A stretch of DNA of 64,000 nucleotides from Erigeron canadensis (lineage: Eukaryota > Streptophyta > Magnoliopsida > Asterales > Asteraceae): positions 53,070,587-53,134,586 of the forward strand of contig NC_057761.1 in NCBI RefSeq assembly GCF_010389155.1, read 5' to 3'. This document shows positions 46,768 through 59,430 of this stretch, piece after piece. The translations under genes and the position numbers were made by a program. A model generated the notes under the pieces. It worked only from the letters and a program-made list of their open reading frames with translations. It had not been told where the DNA came from and ran no database searches. Every line of letters begins with the position of its first letter. Within the stretch, counting starts at the first letter, position 1.

Positions 46768-47740
46768 TAATTGATATATGTAGCTTCTGCATCCATTCAT
46801 AACACGAAAAGATAATACGAGTATATAAATTTAAAAATTATGAAAGCAAGTAAAACTCAAGTCAACCATATTAATCGTAACTCCACCAATAAAAACTATT
46901 TAATATAGTAAAGGAAAAACTGTAAAACTGAAAGGAATAATATATGACGGTTATGGATGGCGGTTCTCTTTTTTCTTTGTATTTATTTATCGTAGTGATT
47001 AAATATTTGGGGAGTGGTGGTACAAAACTACCCTTTTACTATAAATTTAATTCATTAACTTACTGAAAATATTTCAACCGTCGATCAAAAAATTGAAGGG
47101 CTCATAATCATTCTCACCCGTTCGCATTTTCAAGTCATTCTTATTTGAAGGGCAACCTATATATATATAGTCGGTTAATGATACAATACATCCCAACTTA
47201 AAATATAAACCAAATAAGCATACATCGCAGTCGTTGGTTACATTATTCAATATGTCAGAAAATTTGAAGCTTTTTTAATAATATTAAGGGGGTTTTTGGT
47301 ATTGCGATTACAAAATAAATTTTGGGTTATCAAAATAGATTATATGTTTTTCAAAACTACGATTTAAACAAACATGTTTGTACATGCTTATATAAAATTG
47401 CGTTTTCATATAAAAAAATTACTTTTTCATACAAACATTTTTTTAGATCATTTACTTTTTATAAACGTAATAATTAGGTAATTATTTTAAAATGTAAATC
47501 CCAAATACCCTCTAGAGAAAATCAAAACTAAATAAATCCTTAATAACCACCACGCCACCCTACTTGTTTGAAATCCAACTTTTCTCTTTTTTTTTTAACG
47601 GCAAATTTGGGCTCAGTGGCATGACTTTTTATATACCCAACTCCAATTCTAGAAGAAACCCGTTATGGTAAAACGATTGTCTCCATTCCTAGGAGCATTT
47701 TGCTCACACCATAATTTAAATCCAAGATATCTCAGTTTTA
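46768..47740. other. Spacer; possible small MITE
   Basis: AT-rich, no gene. At 47287-47513, GGGGGTTTTTGGTATTGCGA on the left and GTAAATCCCAAATACCC on the right are loosely inverted and may be an old MITE of about 230 bp. Confidence 0.35.
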
Positions 47741-48136
47741 GTCTCCACTAGGGCTGCCAACTTGCCGAGCTTTTTTCGAGCAACCCGAGCTCAATCGAGT
47801 CGAGCTATTATCGAACTTGAGCCCGAGCCCTAAAATCAAACTCAAAATAATTATCAAGTCGAGCTCGAGCTTTACACAACTCGGATAGAATACTTATCGA
47901 GCTTTTCGAGCTTTCAATATATTATGTATTTATTTGTATATATAATACTTGAATAGTCAAGTCTTGTCGAGATTTTCAAGCTTTTAGAGTTTCAAGTTGA
48001 GCTCGAGCCATATTTATTGACATAACAAGCTAAGCTTGAGCCTTTTTCGAGGTTTTTGAGTCGAGTTTGAGCCATATTTTTATTATACCGAGTCGAACTC
48101 GAACCTACATACTGAAAACTCGTCGAGCTATCGGGG

Positions 48137-50124
48137 TGTAACACCCCAAAGATTTTTTAAGGTGAAAGAAATTAACCCCTTTTATAGTTTTAACATTAAA
48201 TTAATTTCCTAGTATTTTATTTTTGGATATGGGGTTACTTTAGTTGGAACTTTAGCCGATAGCGGGTATTTTAATACCAAGAGATCATATGGGACGTGGC
48301 ATCTCCAAAGAGTGTCAGCCCTCCTTTTTCTTTTGAGTCACCTCCCATTTCACTTTTTCTTTTTCTTCTTCTTCATTTCATGCATTCTTCTTACTTCCAC
48401 TAAATCAAAGATTAATATTCCAAGCCCAAGGTAGAAATCAAAATAATAATCATCATTAACAACTCTTATCAAGCAAGATTAAAAAGTTAGGGTTTGTGGA
48501 TTTGTGGTGGAGGTGGCCGAAATTTAAGACGAAAAAGGGGAAGAAATTGTGAATTGAAAACCCTAAGTAATTGTCTTCTTTGTTGAGGTAAGGAATTTCC
48601 CCCAATTTAGCTTTATCTTTTCTTTTGGAATCAGGGTTCATGAAGGAACCAAATTTGGGGTTTTGCTAGAAATTGGATTGTGGTTAATTTTTCCTCAATT
48701 CCTTAGTTAACCTAGTTGTCATTGGGTTATATAATGTGTTTGATTATGAAACTGATACGTTCTTATGATAAATTGAATTTATGAGAAAAGAAGAAGTTTT
48801 ACTAGCTATGGAAATGATGATGAAAAGGGTAGAATGAGCTACCTAGTGTTATTATAAGAATGAAAGTAACTCAATGATAAATGGGTTTGGTTTTGGGTTT
48901 AGAAAAGGCTAGTAATTGAGTATGACTAGGTTAAGCTAGTCAAATTGTGAATGAAAGCTTATGCATTTTATGATATGATCATAGGTTGAGCTTGTTGAGC
49001 ATTATTCTTTAACATTGTTGTCTTTGTTGCGGGGGAGGTGAGTATATTTGCATACCTTTATGTATACGTTGGGTCAATTACCATGAGATGTGAATGTTCC
49101 AAGCATGGTAATTGATTTGGCGTTAAGCCCATGTGGGGCATAGTTTATGAGGCCTAAGAACCTCCGGGGCCTAAGAACCCCGATAGTTGATCGATTGAGG
49201 CCTAAGAACTTCCGGTGGCCTAAGAACCCCGATAGATGATCATGATTATGTTATTTAGCTTATATGGATTCATATATGTATTTGATAGTATGCAAAGTGA
49301 GCATGTAAATGTGACACGACGGTGTCATAGGTTACATGTGACAGTCTTTGTACTTGCTTTCCTTCGTATTCGTAAATGTATGCAAGCATATTCACTAAGC
49401 CTTTGCTTATATTTTAGTTGTTTACACTTTTATAGGTAGTTCCGGAAGAAGGAACTAGTGTTGTTGAGTTGAAGAGAGTTGAATTAGAGCTTGAAGTAAT
49501 TTTGGAAGTTCTTGAAGGTATTTAGGTCACCCTTGGATGGATGACGATCTTTGGTGTAAATACCTAGTTGTCCTTCTCCTTTGGCTCTTGGTACATTTTG
49601 GTGTGATGGTCATATTCCTTGTTAAATTATGTAGATGAGCAGGTGTAAAGTTGTTAGAAAGTTGTGAAGTTGCAATTTGGACGAAAATTGTGTCAATTTG
49701 GGTAAATGACCCGTTTGGTGATGTTCATGGGTTTTGAAACTAGTTATTGTTGTGTGAAAGTCAAAATGTGTTTATAATGTTGTTAGAAACTTTCGGATTG
49801 TAGCTTTGAAGTTCATTGTGTCATGGTATGGATTGCAAATTGGTTCAAGTGTCGGTTTTTTGTTGCTGATCAGGTAGCCCATTGCGGCGCAGTGGGGGTG
49901 ATTTCACCCACTGCGGCGCAGTGGTTTTCTTCGTCTTTATTATCAGTTCCTCCCACTGCGGCGCAGTGGGAGAGTGTCAAACTCACTGCGGCATAGTGGG
50001 GCTTTTTCTCATTTTGTTCCGAGGATTCCCACTGCGGCGTAGTGGGGAGTTCTCGACCCACTGCGGCGCGGTGGGTTATAAAAAAAAATCTTGTATTTTC
50101 GGTTTATCGAGTCGGGTCCTTTCA
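48137..50124 (+). repeat. Left LTR (1,988 bp)
   Basis: TG...CA boundaries. By eye it differs from the right LTR mainly in its first half. It has an extra 18 bp around 49160 (a CCTAAGAACC-type repeat) and six hairpin units near the 3' end, where the right LTR has seven. Confidence 0.93.
49878..50075. repeat. Hairpin minisatellite in left LTR (six units)
   Basis: Six copies of a 19-bp palindrome, CCCACTGCGGCGCAGTGGG, or close variants, start near 49878, 49907, 49952, 49982, 50028 and 50057. Spacers are 10-27 bp. Each could form an 8-bp stem with a 3-base loop. Confidence 0.9.
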
Positions 50125-50128
50125 AGTT

Positions 50129-50145
50129 TGTATCAGAGCCAAGGT
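50129..50145 (+). other. Primer-binding site, initiator tRNA-Met type
   Basis: TGTATCAGAGCCAAGGT lies 4 bp after the left LTR. TGGTATCAGAGC is the usual plant retrotransposon match to the 3' end of initiator tRNA-Met; here one base differs. Confidence 0.8.
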
Positions 50146-50450
50146 TTAAGGGATTTAGGTATTCCCCGTGTAGAGAGTGCCTAGACTTAAACCTTCGTTG
50201 AGACTCGACCTTAGGTGTCCGAAATTTTATATGGGACCGAAAGATGCGTTTGATGATGCTAATTTATCCACTTGTCAGTATTTAAAGCACAATAAGAAGC
50301 CGGCCTTATTGTGGTTGAAGTACTAACAATTTATAAACTAACGACATCAAACCTTGTGACGGTTTAGTATAAAACTATAGGCTTGGTTTTAGTTCGAGCG
50401 TGTGGAGATAGGTTATGAAATTAAATTTGTTTATTCAATCTTATTATAGT

Positions 50451-52955
50451 ATGGCTGATCAACGTAATGACGAAGATGGGCACCATAGTCAAAATGAAGA
50501 TGAAGAGCCCTTATTTGCCGAAGATAGTATGGATATCTCAGACCAAATTGGGAGAGCCTTAGAAAAGTACACTTCTATTTTACTCAAACGGTTGAATGCT
50601 ACATTAGAAGGAGCAGTGAATGATCACATTGCTCAAATGATCAAAGAAGAAGTTGCAATCAATGTGCAACCGGTGTTTGAAAAGGGGGATGCTAAGGATA
50701 AAGGCAAGAAAATTGAAGATGAAATAGAGGTTGAGGTGACGGGGGAAAGGATCTATAAAAAGAAGTTCACTTTCCGAGATTTTGAAGTGTGCCACCCACC
50801 GGAGTATCACGGTGATCGTGATCCTATCGTGTGTACACGGTGGATATCGGAAATCGAAGGGGTGTTCCGCACAAGTCAATGCCCCTCACACTTGAAGGTG
50901 ATCTTTGCGGTTGGTATGCTAAGAAATAGTGGGAAGAGATGGTGGGATGGTTTGTTAGCGATTAAGAAGGGGGCACTAGATGATGTTGAATGGCCCGAAT
51001 TCAAAGAAATGTTTTTCAAAGAGTTTCGGTCGGAGGCCGAGGTAACCAAGTTGAGGAGTGAATTCCTCAATGATTGTCAAGGTAGCATGAGCGTAAATGA
51101 ATTCCGGGCTCAATTCTTGGACAAGGCACAATTTTGTCCGAAATTTCTAGAAAATGATCAATTGCTCAAGGAGCAATTTTACTTGAAGTTGAAGAAGAGT
51201 TTGCGGGAGAAGATTAGTTTACGCCAAATGGAGTCTTTCTCCATGTTGGCGGATGTGGCTAGAGATCACGAAATTGAGATGGCAAGGGTGGATGATAATG
51301 AATTAAAAAGGAAGCATGAAGACGTGAGTTTTCCAAACAAGAGGCCCAGACAAGAAGGGAATTCCGGAAACCACTCTAATAAAAGAGTTCCATTTTGCCG
51401 CCAATGCAATATAAATCATTCGGGAGTATGTAGGGCGGTGGAGAAAGGTTGTTACACTTGTGGGAAGCCGGGGCATACTAGCCGGGAATGTAGGTCCAAA
51501 CCTCACAAGCCCGTTGTTTGTTTCAAATGCTTTGAAGAGGGTCATATGCGAAGTTCATGCCCTAAGTTGACCGAAGAAGAAAGACTGGAAGAAAGGAAGA
51601 AAGAGGCGGAGAGGAGAAATACTCAAGCTCATGGAAACCCGCATGGAAGATCGTTTCAACTCACTGTGGAGCAAGCAAGAGACGCGGATGATGTTGTCAC
51701 AGGTACATTCCTTGTATATAATGTGCCCATGCGAATTCTCTTTGATTCAGGGGCAAATAGATCATTTGTTGCAGCTAGAGTAATTCATAATATTCCCGTG
51801 TCTAAATCATATTTAGAAAATACTTTGAAAGTTGAGGTTGGTAATGGTAGGATGGAATTAGTGAAGGATGTGTATAAAGGGTGTGAAATCAAAATCTCTT
51901 CAGAACTCTTCCAAGCTAATCTAATTCCTTTTCCAATGGGAGAGTTTGACATAATCTTGAGGATGGATTGGTTGAGCTCTTGTAACGCTAAAATCGCATG
52001 TGACGAGAAAGCGGTATATTTGAAGACCTCTAAGGGCGAAGACTTAGTAGTTTATGGTGATAGGAAAGAACGTTCTATACCCGTGTGCACTTTTGCTCGT
52101 GCCAAACGTTACATATCCCATGGATGTCATGCTTATCTTGCTCACATCGTTGATGTTGAGAAGAAACCCCTTTCTATCGAAGACATCCCCATTGTTAAAG
52201 AGTTCGTCGATGTTTTTCCTGAAGACTTGTCGGGTATTCCTCCCGAACGGCAAGTTGAATTCTCCATTGATCTCATGCCGGGGGCTAACCCCATTGCTAA
52301 AGCTCCTTACCATTTGGCTCATACGGAAATGCAAGAATTGATGAAGCAACTCCAAGAGTTACTTGATAAGGGTTTCATTCGACCTAGTAACTCTCCTTGG
52401 GGTGCACCGGTACTTTTTGTCAAAAAGAAGGATGGTAGCATGCGGATGTGTATCGATTATCGTGAACTCAACAAAGTCACCGTAAAGAACAAATATCCCT
52501 TGCCTAGAATTGACAATCTATTTAATCAACTTCAAGGAGCTTCATATTTTTCTAAAATAGATCTTCGTTCGGGTTATCATCAACTCAAAGTACGTGATGA
52601 AGATATTCTAAAAACCTCCTTCCGGACTCGTTATGGTCACTTTGAATTCGTTGTCATGCCTTTTGGCCTCACGAATGCTCCCGCGGCATTCATGGATCTT
52701 ATGAACCGTGTTTGTCGTCCTATGCTCGATAAGTCCGTGATCGTTTTCATTGATGATATTCTCATTTACTCTAAAAGTTCCTTCGACCATGAAGCTCATT
52801 TAAGGGAAGTGTTGGAAATTCTACGTAAGGAGAAACTCTATGCCAAATTCTCCAAATGTGAGTTTTGGCTAAGGGAGGTGCAATTTCTTGGCCACGTTGT
52901 TAATAGTGAAGGAATCATGGTGGATCCGGCTAAGATTAGTGCGGTGATGAAGTAA
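50451..52955 (+). CDS. Gypsy gag-pol, first part (gag, protease, RT), ends at a premature stop
   Basis: Start ATG at 50451 ([10 protein letters not shown]); an in-frame ATG at 50415 would add 12 residues. It holds a retrotransposon Gag domain (around WWDGLL), two CCHC zinc knuckles (about 51449-51553: [14 protein letters not shown] and [14 protein letters not shown]), an aspartic protease (DSGAN near 51747) and a reverse transcriptase with active-site FIDD near 52745. The frame ends at TAA 52953-52955 just before the RNase H part, where homologues continue. RNase H and integrase follow in another frame. Gag could still be made, but not full pol. Confidence 0.9.
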   Translation: MADQRNDEDGHHSQNEDEEPLFAEDSMDISDQIGRALEKYTSILLKRLNATLEGAVNDHIAQMIKEEVAINVQPVFEKGDAKDKGKKIEDEIEVEVTGERIYKKKFTFRDFEVCHPPEYHGDRDPIVCTRWISEIEGVFRTSQCPSHLKVIFAVGMLRNSGKRWWDGLLAIKKGALDDVEWPEFKEMFFKEFRSEAEVTKLRSEFLNDCQGSMSVNEFRAQFLDKAQFCPKFLENDQLLKEQFYLKLKKSLREKISLRQMESFSMLADVARDHEIEMARVDDNELKRKHEDVSFPNKRPRQEGNSGNHSNKRVPFCRQCNINHSGVCRAVEKGCYTCGKPGHTSRECRSKPHKPVVCFKCFEEGHMRSSCPKLTEEERLEERKKEAERRNTQAHGNPHGRSFQLTVEQARDADDVVTGTFLVYNVPMRILFDSGANRSFVAARVIHNIPVSKSYLENTLKVEVGNGRMELVKDVYKGCEIKISSELFQANLIPFPMGEFDIILRMDWLSSCNAKIACDEKAVYLKTSKGEDLVVYGDRKERSIPVCTFARAKRYISHGCHAYLAHIVDVEKKPLSIEDIPIVKEFVDVFPEDLSGIPPERQVEFSIDLMPGANPIAKAPYHLAHTEMQELMKQLQELLDKGFIRPSNSPWGAPVLFVKKKDGSMRMCIDYRELNKVTVKNKYPLPRIDNLFNQLQGASYFSKIDLRSGYHQLKVRDEDILKTSFRTRYGHFEFVVMPFGLTNAPAAFMDLMNRVCRPMLDKSVIVFIDDILIYSKSSFDHEAHLREVLEILRKEKLYAKFSKCEFWLREVQFLGHVVNSEGIMVDPAKISAVMK

Positions 52956-52962
52956 GAATCCG

Positions 52963-54999
52963 TCGGAAATTAGAAGTTTTCTTGGTCTAGCGGGCTATTA
53001 CCGTCGTTTCATCCAAGACTTCTCAAAAATAGCTTCTCCATTGACCAAGTTGACTCGAAAGAACATCAAGTTTGAATGGAAAAGCGAGCAAGAAAAGGCT
53101 TTCCAACAACTTCGAGAAAGATTAAGTCAAGCACTGGTTCTTGTCTTACCCGATGGCCTTGAAGATATGGTGGTGTATTGTGATGCATCATCTAATGGCC
53201 TTGGTTGTGTTCTTATGCAACGGGGTAAAGTCATTGCCTATGCTTCGAGGCAATTGAAAGAGCATGAGAAACGGTACCCTACCCATGATTTGGAGTTAGC
53301 GGCAGTGGTCTTTGCTTTAAAAATTTGGCGCCATTATCTCTGTGGAGTCAAATTCACCATATACTCTGATCATAAAAGCCTCAAATATTTCTTTGAACAA
53401 CGAGATCTCAATAATCGCCAAAGAAGATGGTTAGATCTTTTGAAAGATTATGATTGTGAGATCTTGTACCATCCCGGGAAGGCTAATGTTGTGGCAGACG
53501 CCTTGAGTCGGAAAAGTTCTCATCATGCTTTAGTTGTTTCTCCCCTATGGGTTTTGATCACCAATGACTTCCTTGAGCAAATAAAGGAAGCTCAAGAACG
53601 GGCTTTACAACGGGATCCTAAAAGAGAAAGAATTCAAGGCCAAATTCAATGCTTTTCTAAGGATTCTCGTCGCCTTACCTTATGTTTTGGGAGGATTTGG
53701 GTTCCATTTTCTTGTGAGTTGAAGCAAGTTCTACTTGATGAGGCTCACAAATCCAAGTACTCCATCCACCCCGGTGCTACAAAGATGTATCATGATTTGA
53801 AGGTGGAATATTGGTGGCCCGGTATGAAGCGAGATGTGGTGAAGTATGTTGAAAAATGCTTGACTTGTGCACAAGTGAAAGCGGAGCATCAAAAGCCTTA
53901 TGGTATGTTGCAACAGTTGGAAATCCCCAAATGGAAGTGGGAGGAAATCACCATGGATTTCATCACTAAATTGCCTAAGATGCCTAGAAATCAATTCGAT
54001 ACGATTTGGGTAATAGTAGATAGATTGACCAAGAGTGCCTTGTTTCTTCCTATCTGTGAGACATCATCATCCGAAGTGTTGGCAAAGATCTACGTGAAAG
54101 AGGTTGTAGCTAGACATGGAGTTCCTATCTCCATCGTTTCAGATAGAGACACTCGTTTCACTTTTCACTTTTGGCGGAAATTCCACGATGATATGGGAAC
54201 CAAGCTCAAGCTTAACACCGCCTATCACCCACAAACAGATGGTCAAAGTGAGAGAACCATTCAAACACTTGAAGACATGCTTCGGGTATATATAATCGAT
54301 TTTGGAGGCACTTGGGATCTTCACTTGCCTTTGGTAAAATTCTCATACAACAACAACTATTATTCTAGTATTCAAATGCCACCGTATGAGATGTTGTACG
54401 GAAGAAAGTGTCGATCTCCAATTTGTTGGGGAGAAGTAGGTCAAAGAGAAATAGGGGGCACGGAAGTAGTGTTGAAAACCATCGAAAAGATTGATGTGAT
54501 CAAGGAAAGACTTAAGGCGGCTCAGGATCGGCAAAAGTCTTATGCGGATAAAAGGAGAAGACCGATTGAATTTCAAGTAGGTGATCGTGTTTTGTTGAAA
54601 GTTTCACCTTGGAAGGGCGTTCTACGATTTAAGAAGCGTGGAAAATTGAGTCCTTATTTTATTGGCCCGTTCAAAATTTTGGCTAAGGTTGGCAAGGTTG
54701 CTTACCGGTTGGAACTAATGGAAGAGTTATCGGGAATTCACCCTACTTTTCATGTGTCACATCTTAGAAAATGCCTTGCCAACGAGTCTTCCTATGTGCC
54801 ATTGAGGGAGATTGAAGTCGATAATAAGTTGAACTATATTGAAGAGCCGATCGCCATAGTCGAGGAAGAGCTTAGAAGAGTGCAAAATAAGACGGTGAGA
54901 ACTTTCAAGATACTGTGGAAGCATGGTAGGATGTCCGATTGTACATGGGAATCTGAGCATGACGTCCTAGTTTACTATCCGTCTTTGCATATGGCTTAG
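52963..54999 (+). pseudogene. Gypsy pol, second part (RNase H, integrase, chromodomain-like tail)
   Basis: Open from about 52963 with no start codon; the first Met is at 53041. It opens with the segment that normally links RT and RNase H ([12 protein letters not shown]), then RNase H (YCDASSNG near 53176, with a later Glu and Asp). The integrase His-Cys finger follows ([11 protein letters not shown], then CLTCAQVK), then the D,D,E core ([22 protein letters not shown]) and a C-terminal [14 protein letters not shown] segment like a chromodomain. It is in a different frame from the first part. Confidence 0.88.
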
Positions 55000-55022
55000 A
55001 TCATGAGGCCGAGATCCGTTCC

Positions 55023-55035
55023 AAGTGGGGGAGAG
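55023..55035 (+). other. Polypurine tract
   Basis: AAGTGGGGGAGAG ends just before the right LTR, as expected for plus-strand priming. Confidence 0.8.
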
Positions 55036-55036
55036 T

Positions 55037-57038
55037 TGTAACACTCCAAAGATTTTTAAGGTAAAAGAAATTAACCCATTTTTATAGTTTTAACATTAAA
55101 TTAATTTTCTAGTATTTTATCTTTGGATATGGGGTTACTTTAGTCGGAACTTTAGCGGATAGCGGGTATTTTAATACCAATAAATCATATGGGACGTGGC
55201 ATCTCCAAAGAGTGCCAACCCTCCTTTTTCTTTTGAGTCACCTCCCATTTCACTTTTTCTTCTTCTTCTTCTTCATTTCATGCATTCTTCTTACTTCCAC
55301 TAAATCAAAGATTAATATTCCAAGCCCAAGGTAGAAATCAAAATAATAATCATCATTAACAACTCTTATCAAACAAGATTAAAAAGTTAGGGTTTGTGGA
55401 TTTGTGGTAGAGGTGGCCGAAATTTAAGAGAAAAAAGGGGAAGAAATTGTGAATTGAAAATCCTAAGTAATTGTCTTCTTTGTTGAGGTAAGGAATTTCC
55501 CCCAATTTAACTTTATCTTTTCTTTTGAAATTAGGGTTCATGAAGGAACCAAATTTGGTGTTTTGCTAGAAATTGGATTGTGGTTAATTTTTCCTCAATT
55601 CCTTAGTTAACCTAGTTGTCATTGGGTTATATAATGTGTTTGATTATGAAATTGATAAGTTCTTATGATAAACTGAATTTATGAGAAAAGAAGAAGTTTT
55701 GCTAGCTATTGAAATGATGATGAAAATGGTAGAATGAGCTACCTAGTGTTATTATAAGAATGAAAGTAACTCAATGACAAATGGGTTTGGTTTTGGGTTT
55801 AGAAAAGGCTAGTAATTGAGTATGACTAGGTTAAGCTAGTCAAATTGTGAATGAAAGCTTATGCATTTTATGATATGATCATAGGTTGAGCTTGTTGAGC
55901 ATTATTGTTTAGCATTGTTGTCTTTGTTGCGGAGGAGGTGAGTATATTTGCATACCTTTATGTATACGTTGGGTCAATTACCATGAGATGTGAATGTTCC
56001 AAGCATGGTAATTGATTTGGCGTTAAGCCCATGTGGGGCATAGTTTATGAGGCCTAAGAACCCCGATAGTTGATCGATTGAGGCCTAAGAACCTCCGGTG
56101 GCCTAAGAACCCCGATAGATGATCATGATTATGTTATTTAGCTTATATGGATCCATATATGTATTTGATAGTGTGCAAAGTGAGCATGTAAATGTGACAC
56201 GACAGTGTCATAGGTTACATGTGAAAGTCTTTGTACTTGCTTTCCTTCGTATTCGTAAATGTATGCAAGCATATTCACTAAGCCTTTGCTTATATTTTAG
56301 TTGTTTACACTTTTATAGGTAGTTCCGGAAGAAGGAACTAGTGTTGTTGAGTTGAAGAGAGTTGAATTAGAGCTTGAAGTAATTTTGGAAGTTCTTGAAG
56401 GTATTTAGGTCACCCTTGGATGGATGACGATCTTTGGTGTAAATACCTAGTTGTCCTTCTCCTTTGGCTCTTGGTACATTTTGGTGTGATGGTCATATTC
56501 CTTGTTAAATTATGTAGATGAGCAGGTGTAAAGTTGTTAGAAAGTTGTGAAGTTGCAATTTGGACGAAAATTGTGTCAATTTGGGTAAATGACCCGTTTG
56601 GTGATGTTCATGGGTTTTGAAACTAGTTATTGTTGTGTGAAAGTCAAAATGTGTTTATAATGTTGTTAGAAACTTTCGGATTGTAGCTTTGAAGTTCATT
56701 GTGTCATGGTATGGATTGCAAATTGGTTCAAGTGTCGGTTTTTGGTTGCTGATCAGGTAGCCCACTGCGGGGCAGTGGGGGAGATTTCACCCACTGCGGC
56801 GCAGTGGTTTTCTTCATCTTTATTATCGCTTCCTCCCACTGCGGCGCAGTGGGAGAGTGTCAAACTCACTGCGGCGCAGTGGGGCTTTTTCCCATTTTGT
56901 TCCGAGGATTCCCACTGCGGCGTAGTGGGGAGTTTTCGACCCACTGCGGCGTAGTGGGGAGTTCTCGACCCACTGCGGCGCAGTGGGTTATAAAAAAAAA
57001 AATCTTGTATTTTCGGTTTATCGAGTCGGGTCCTTTCA
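55037..57038 (+). repeat. Right LTR (2,002 bp)
   Basis: TGTAACAC...TTTCA. It lacks the 18-bp insert of the left LTR and has one additional hairpin unit. Confidence 0.93.
56760..56990. repeat. Hairpin minisatellite in right LTR (seven units)
   Basis: The same palindromic unit as at 49878. Units 5 and 6 are near-identical neighbours (CCCACTGCGGCGTAGTGGGG each, followed by AGTT(T/C)TCGA). This points to a 29-bp unit gain here or a loss in the other LTR. Confidence 0.9.
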
Positions 57039-57129
57039 CGGGGCGAGCTCGAGCCTACCAGTTTTTTTCCGAACCAAGCTCAAGCCCTGTCGAGCTCGAG
57101 CTCGGCTCGGTAACAACTCTAGTTTTCAC

Positions 57130-58513
57130 CATATATCAATCCATCTATTGATGATTGGTGTGTTTGAAATCCAACTAATACAACATTTTCCTTTCTTCTA
57201 CCTTATGCAACCAATTCAAGCCTTTTTTTTTTCCTTAAATATTTCATCTATTTTTCGTGCATCCATCAAATTTGATATAAATAGTACTTCGCACTATACA
57301 TTTTGCATCCATATCTATTTCTTTTATAATCTGTACATTCTTTTCTTCAAAATTCAAACGTAAGATACATTATAATATATAGTGTGCATATATTGTAGTT
57401 ATGTAAAATCAGTAAGAGATGAATTGGATATATAATTTTTTCATATCTAAAGTTATAAGTAATAGTATATGCTATGTATTGTTGAATATTAAATATTCTG
57501 GATAAATTGCAAATGTATAATTTTGTTTGATGTAGCAAACGTGGAGATCGAATATAAAATCCTTAAAAAGGGGACATGGATGGAACGACATTCGTAGCAT
57601 GGTTACATTTTTAAAGGGAAATGATATATTCTTTTAAAAATTAGCCTAAAAGTTCGTCTGAAATTATAAGATGGTGACATATGAATTTCATTAATTCTCT
57701 TTCCAAATCTTATTCTTAGATTTTTAACACTTGTCATCATTTTATGATTATGAGTTTTTTTTAAGCTATTTAGTTATGAGGATTAATTATTTCTTTTTAA
57801 ATTATCTATAAGAGGTTTGAAAAGAAAACTAACATGGCAATGCTAATATTTCTATTTTATCATCTGTTCTCACCGTTCTCATTTTAAACATGTTTTTACT
57901 TGAAAGTTGGAGCCTTATTTCGAGAACCCTTTTTTTTACAAGAACCATGAAAACTCATAAAATATGTATTGGATGATTGGATCACATATTTTTATAGTTC
58001 ATTTACAAGTGAAACATTATAAAAATATATTGTGGAAGAAAACTTCTAAAACTTTATATATAGTCATTTGTTACATGTGAACAAAAACGTGAATAGATTC
58101 ATTCAAAAGTTCACAAAATGTTAATTTGAAAGTTTTGGAAAAAAAAGTTTTTCTACAACATACATTTATAACGTTTTAGATGTGATTCAACTTTAAAAAC
58201 ACATGATCCAATAAATAATTTAAAGTTCTCACAATTATTGCAAAAATAGAAATTCTCAAAATAAAAAAGTATATATATATAATTTTTTTTTATGATGAGA
58301 ACAATTTTTTTAAAAAGAATCATTAGATTTCTTAAAATAAATGAGGACAACTTAAGATGTCTCACTTTAAAGAGAATTCTTGTTTGAAGCTCATCGCTAG
58401 ATGACGGAAAATGCCCTTTGTTTTTCTTTGAAGTCCCACTCGTAATTGTCTCATACAACATAGAACCTAGTAAATTAAAGAACATCATTTATAACCTCTA
58501 TTAAATGTAAAAT
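57130..58513. other. AT-rich spacer with a foldback element
   Basis: No gene. From about 57880 to 58390, a left arm (TTGGATCACATATTTTTATAG, AAAATATATTGTGGAAG) and a right arm (AAAACACATGATCCAATAA, TACAACATACATTTATAACG) are imperfectly inverted around 58110. This suggests an old foldback transposon of about 500 bp. Confidence 0.5.
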
Positions 58514-58746
58514 TGGCCAATGGGTTAAAACTCTGAAGTCCTTCAATGATGTTTGGATCTTGAGAGACCAACGTTCAAGTCTGAGCAGGCGAGGTTTTAC
58601 CTCTAATTTAACGTCGTGCCTTATGTAGCGGCTAAATTGATAGGTTTTCCCTCCCCTACGGTCCCTGACTTCGTGGATCGGTCGCTAGTGACTGTCTGCC
58701 CGTATAGATGTAACGGATAGCCGTCCTGTAACACGAACGTTAAAAA
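58514..58746 (+). mobile_element. tRNA-derived SINE
   Basis: A-box-like TGGCCAATGGGT and B-box-like ACGTTCAAGTCTG, about 55 bp apart. A GC-richer body than the flanks follows (CTCCCCTACGGTCCCTGAC, GGATCGGTCGCTAGTG), then an A/T-rich tail. Boundaries are estimated and the target duplication was not resolved. Confidence 0.6.
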
Positions 58747-59430
58747 TATATATATATAAAATTGATGTTTAAGGGAATTAAGACTTTGAGATATCATGAA
58801 TAAATTTTCATGTGAATAAAATGTTTTTAAAATTAAAGACAAAAAATTTATTATAATAGGTTTACACTTTACTATGGAAGTTGTAAATATAATAAGTTGT
58901 AAATATAAATAAATATGCTGTTAAGTTAAAATTTATCATCACTAAGAAATTATGAAACCTACCATTTAATTTTATTAATTATATATATATTTTTTGAACA
59001 CTTTATATTTGTTATATAACCAATGGAATCTTATGAAATGAATTATAGTTCAATTTTCTAATTTTAATAACTCAATATCCTTTAACAAATTCGATAGATA
59101 TTCAGTAGTTGTTCCATGCTTTTTATGAACGATAAATTTAGGCTCAACGACATGTCTTTTCATATACTTAACTAAAATTTTAAAGAAAACTCATGCTAGG
59201 AAAAGGGAATGATAAATTTACAACAATTATTAACCATCTGCAACAAATGTACATGTTTTACTGCACAATGCACAAATGTATAAAACAGACATTGTTGTAT
59301 ATGACTAAAACTTGTTGTAGCTATACCACTTCCCGCTAAGAAAACCTTTATCTCCATTTTTAGGAACAATTTGCTCACATAACCCAAAATTTCACTATCT
59401 CACTCATATATCAATCCATGCTCTTTCATA

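Larger units (their letters stand above)
48137..57038 (+). mobile_element. Full-length Ty3/Gypsy LTR retrotransposon, 8.9 kb
   Basis: Two LTRs of about 2 kb begin TGTAACAC and end TTTCA. They enclose a primer-binding site, gag, protease, RT, RNase H, integrase and a polypurine tract. The 5-bp duplication CGGGG (48132-48136 and 57039-57043) is perfect. PR-RT-RH-IN order places it in Ty3/Gypsy. A chromodomain-like tail after integrase suggests a chromovirus, possibly Tekay/Del-like. It cannot move on its own because pol is broken. Confidence 0.95.
47749..57121. mobile_element. hAT-like element split by a Gypsy retrotransposon
   Basis: The ends are TAGGGCTGCCAACTTGCC on the left and CGGTAACAACTCTA on the right, with many CGAGCTCGAGC motifs inside both halves. 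The flanks GTCTCCAC (47741-47748) and GTTTTCAC (57122-57129) match 6 of 8, both mismatches being C/T. Without the 8.9-kb retrotransposon it is about 466 bp. It has no transposase. Confidence 0.65.

Noticed and set aside
49878..50075. Regularly spaced palindromes resembling a CRISPR array
   Set aside because: Spacers are short and unequal, the units lie in an LTR and occur again in the other LTR, and the genome is a plant's.
49870..50184. Cys/His/Gly repeat frames on both strands of the LTR
   Set aside because: They are translations of the palindromic hairpin units, not zinc-binding proteins.
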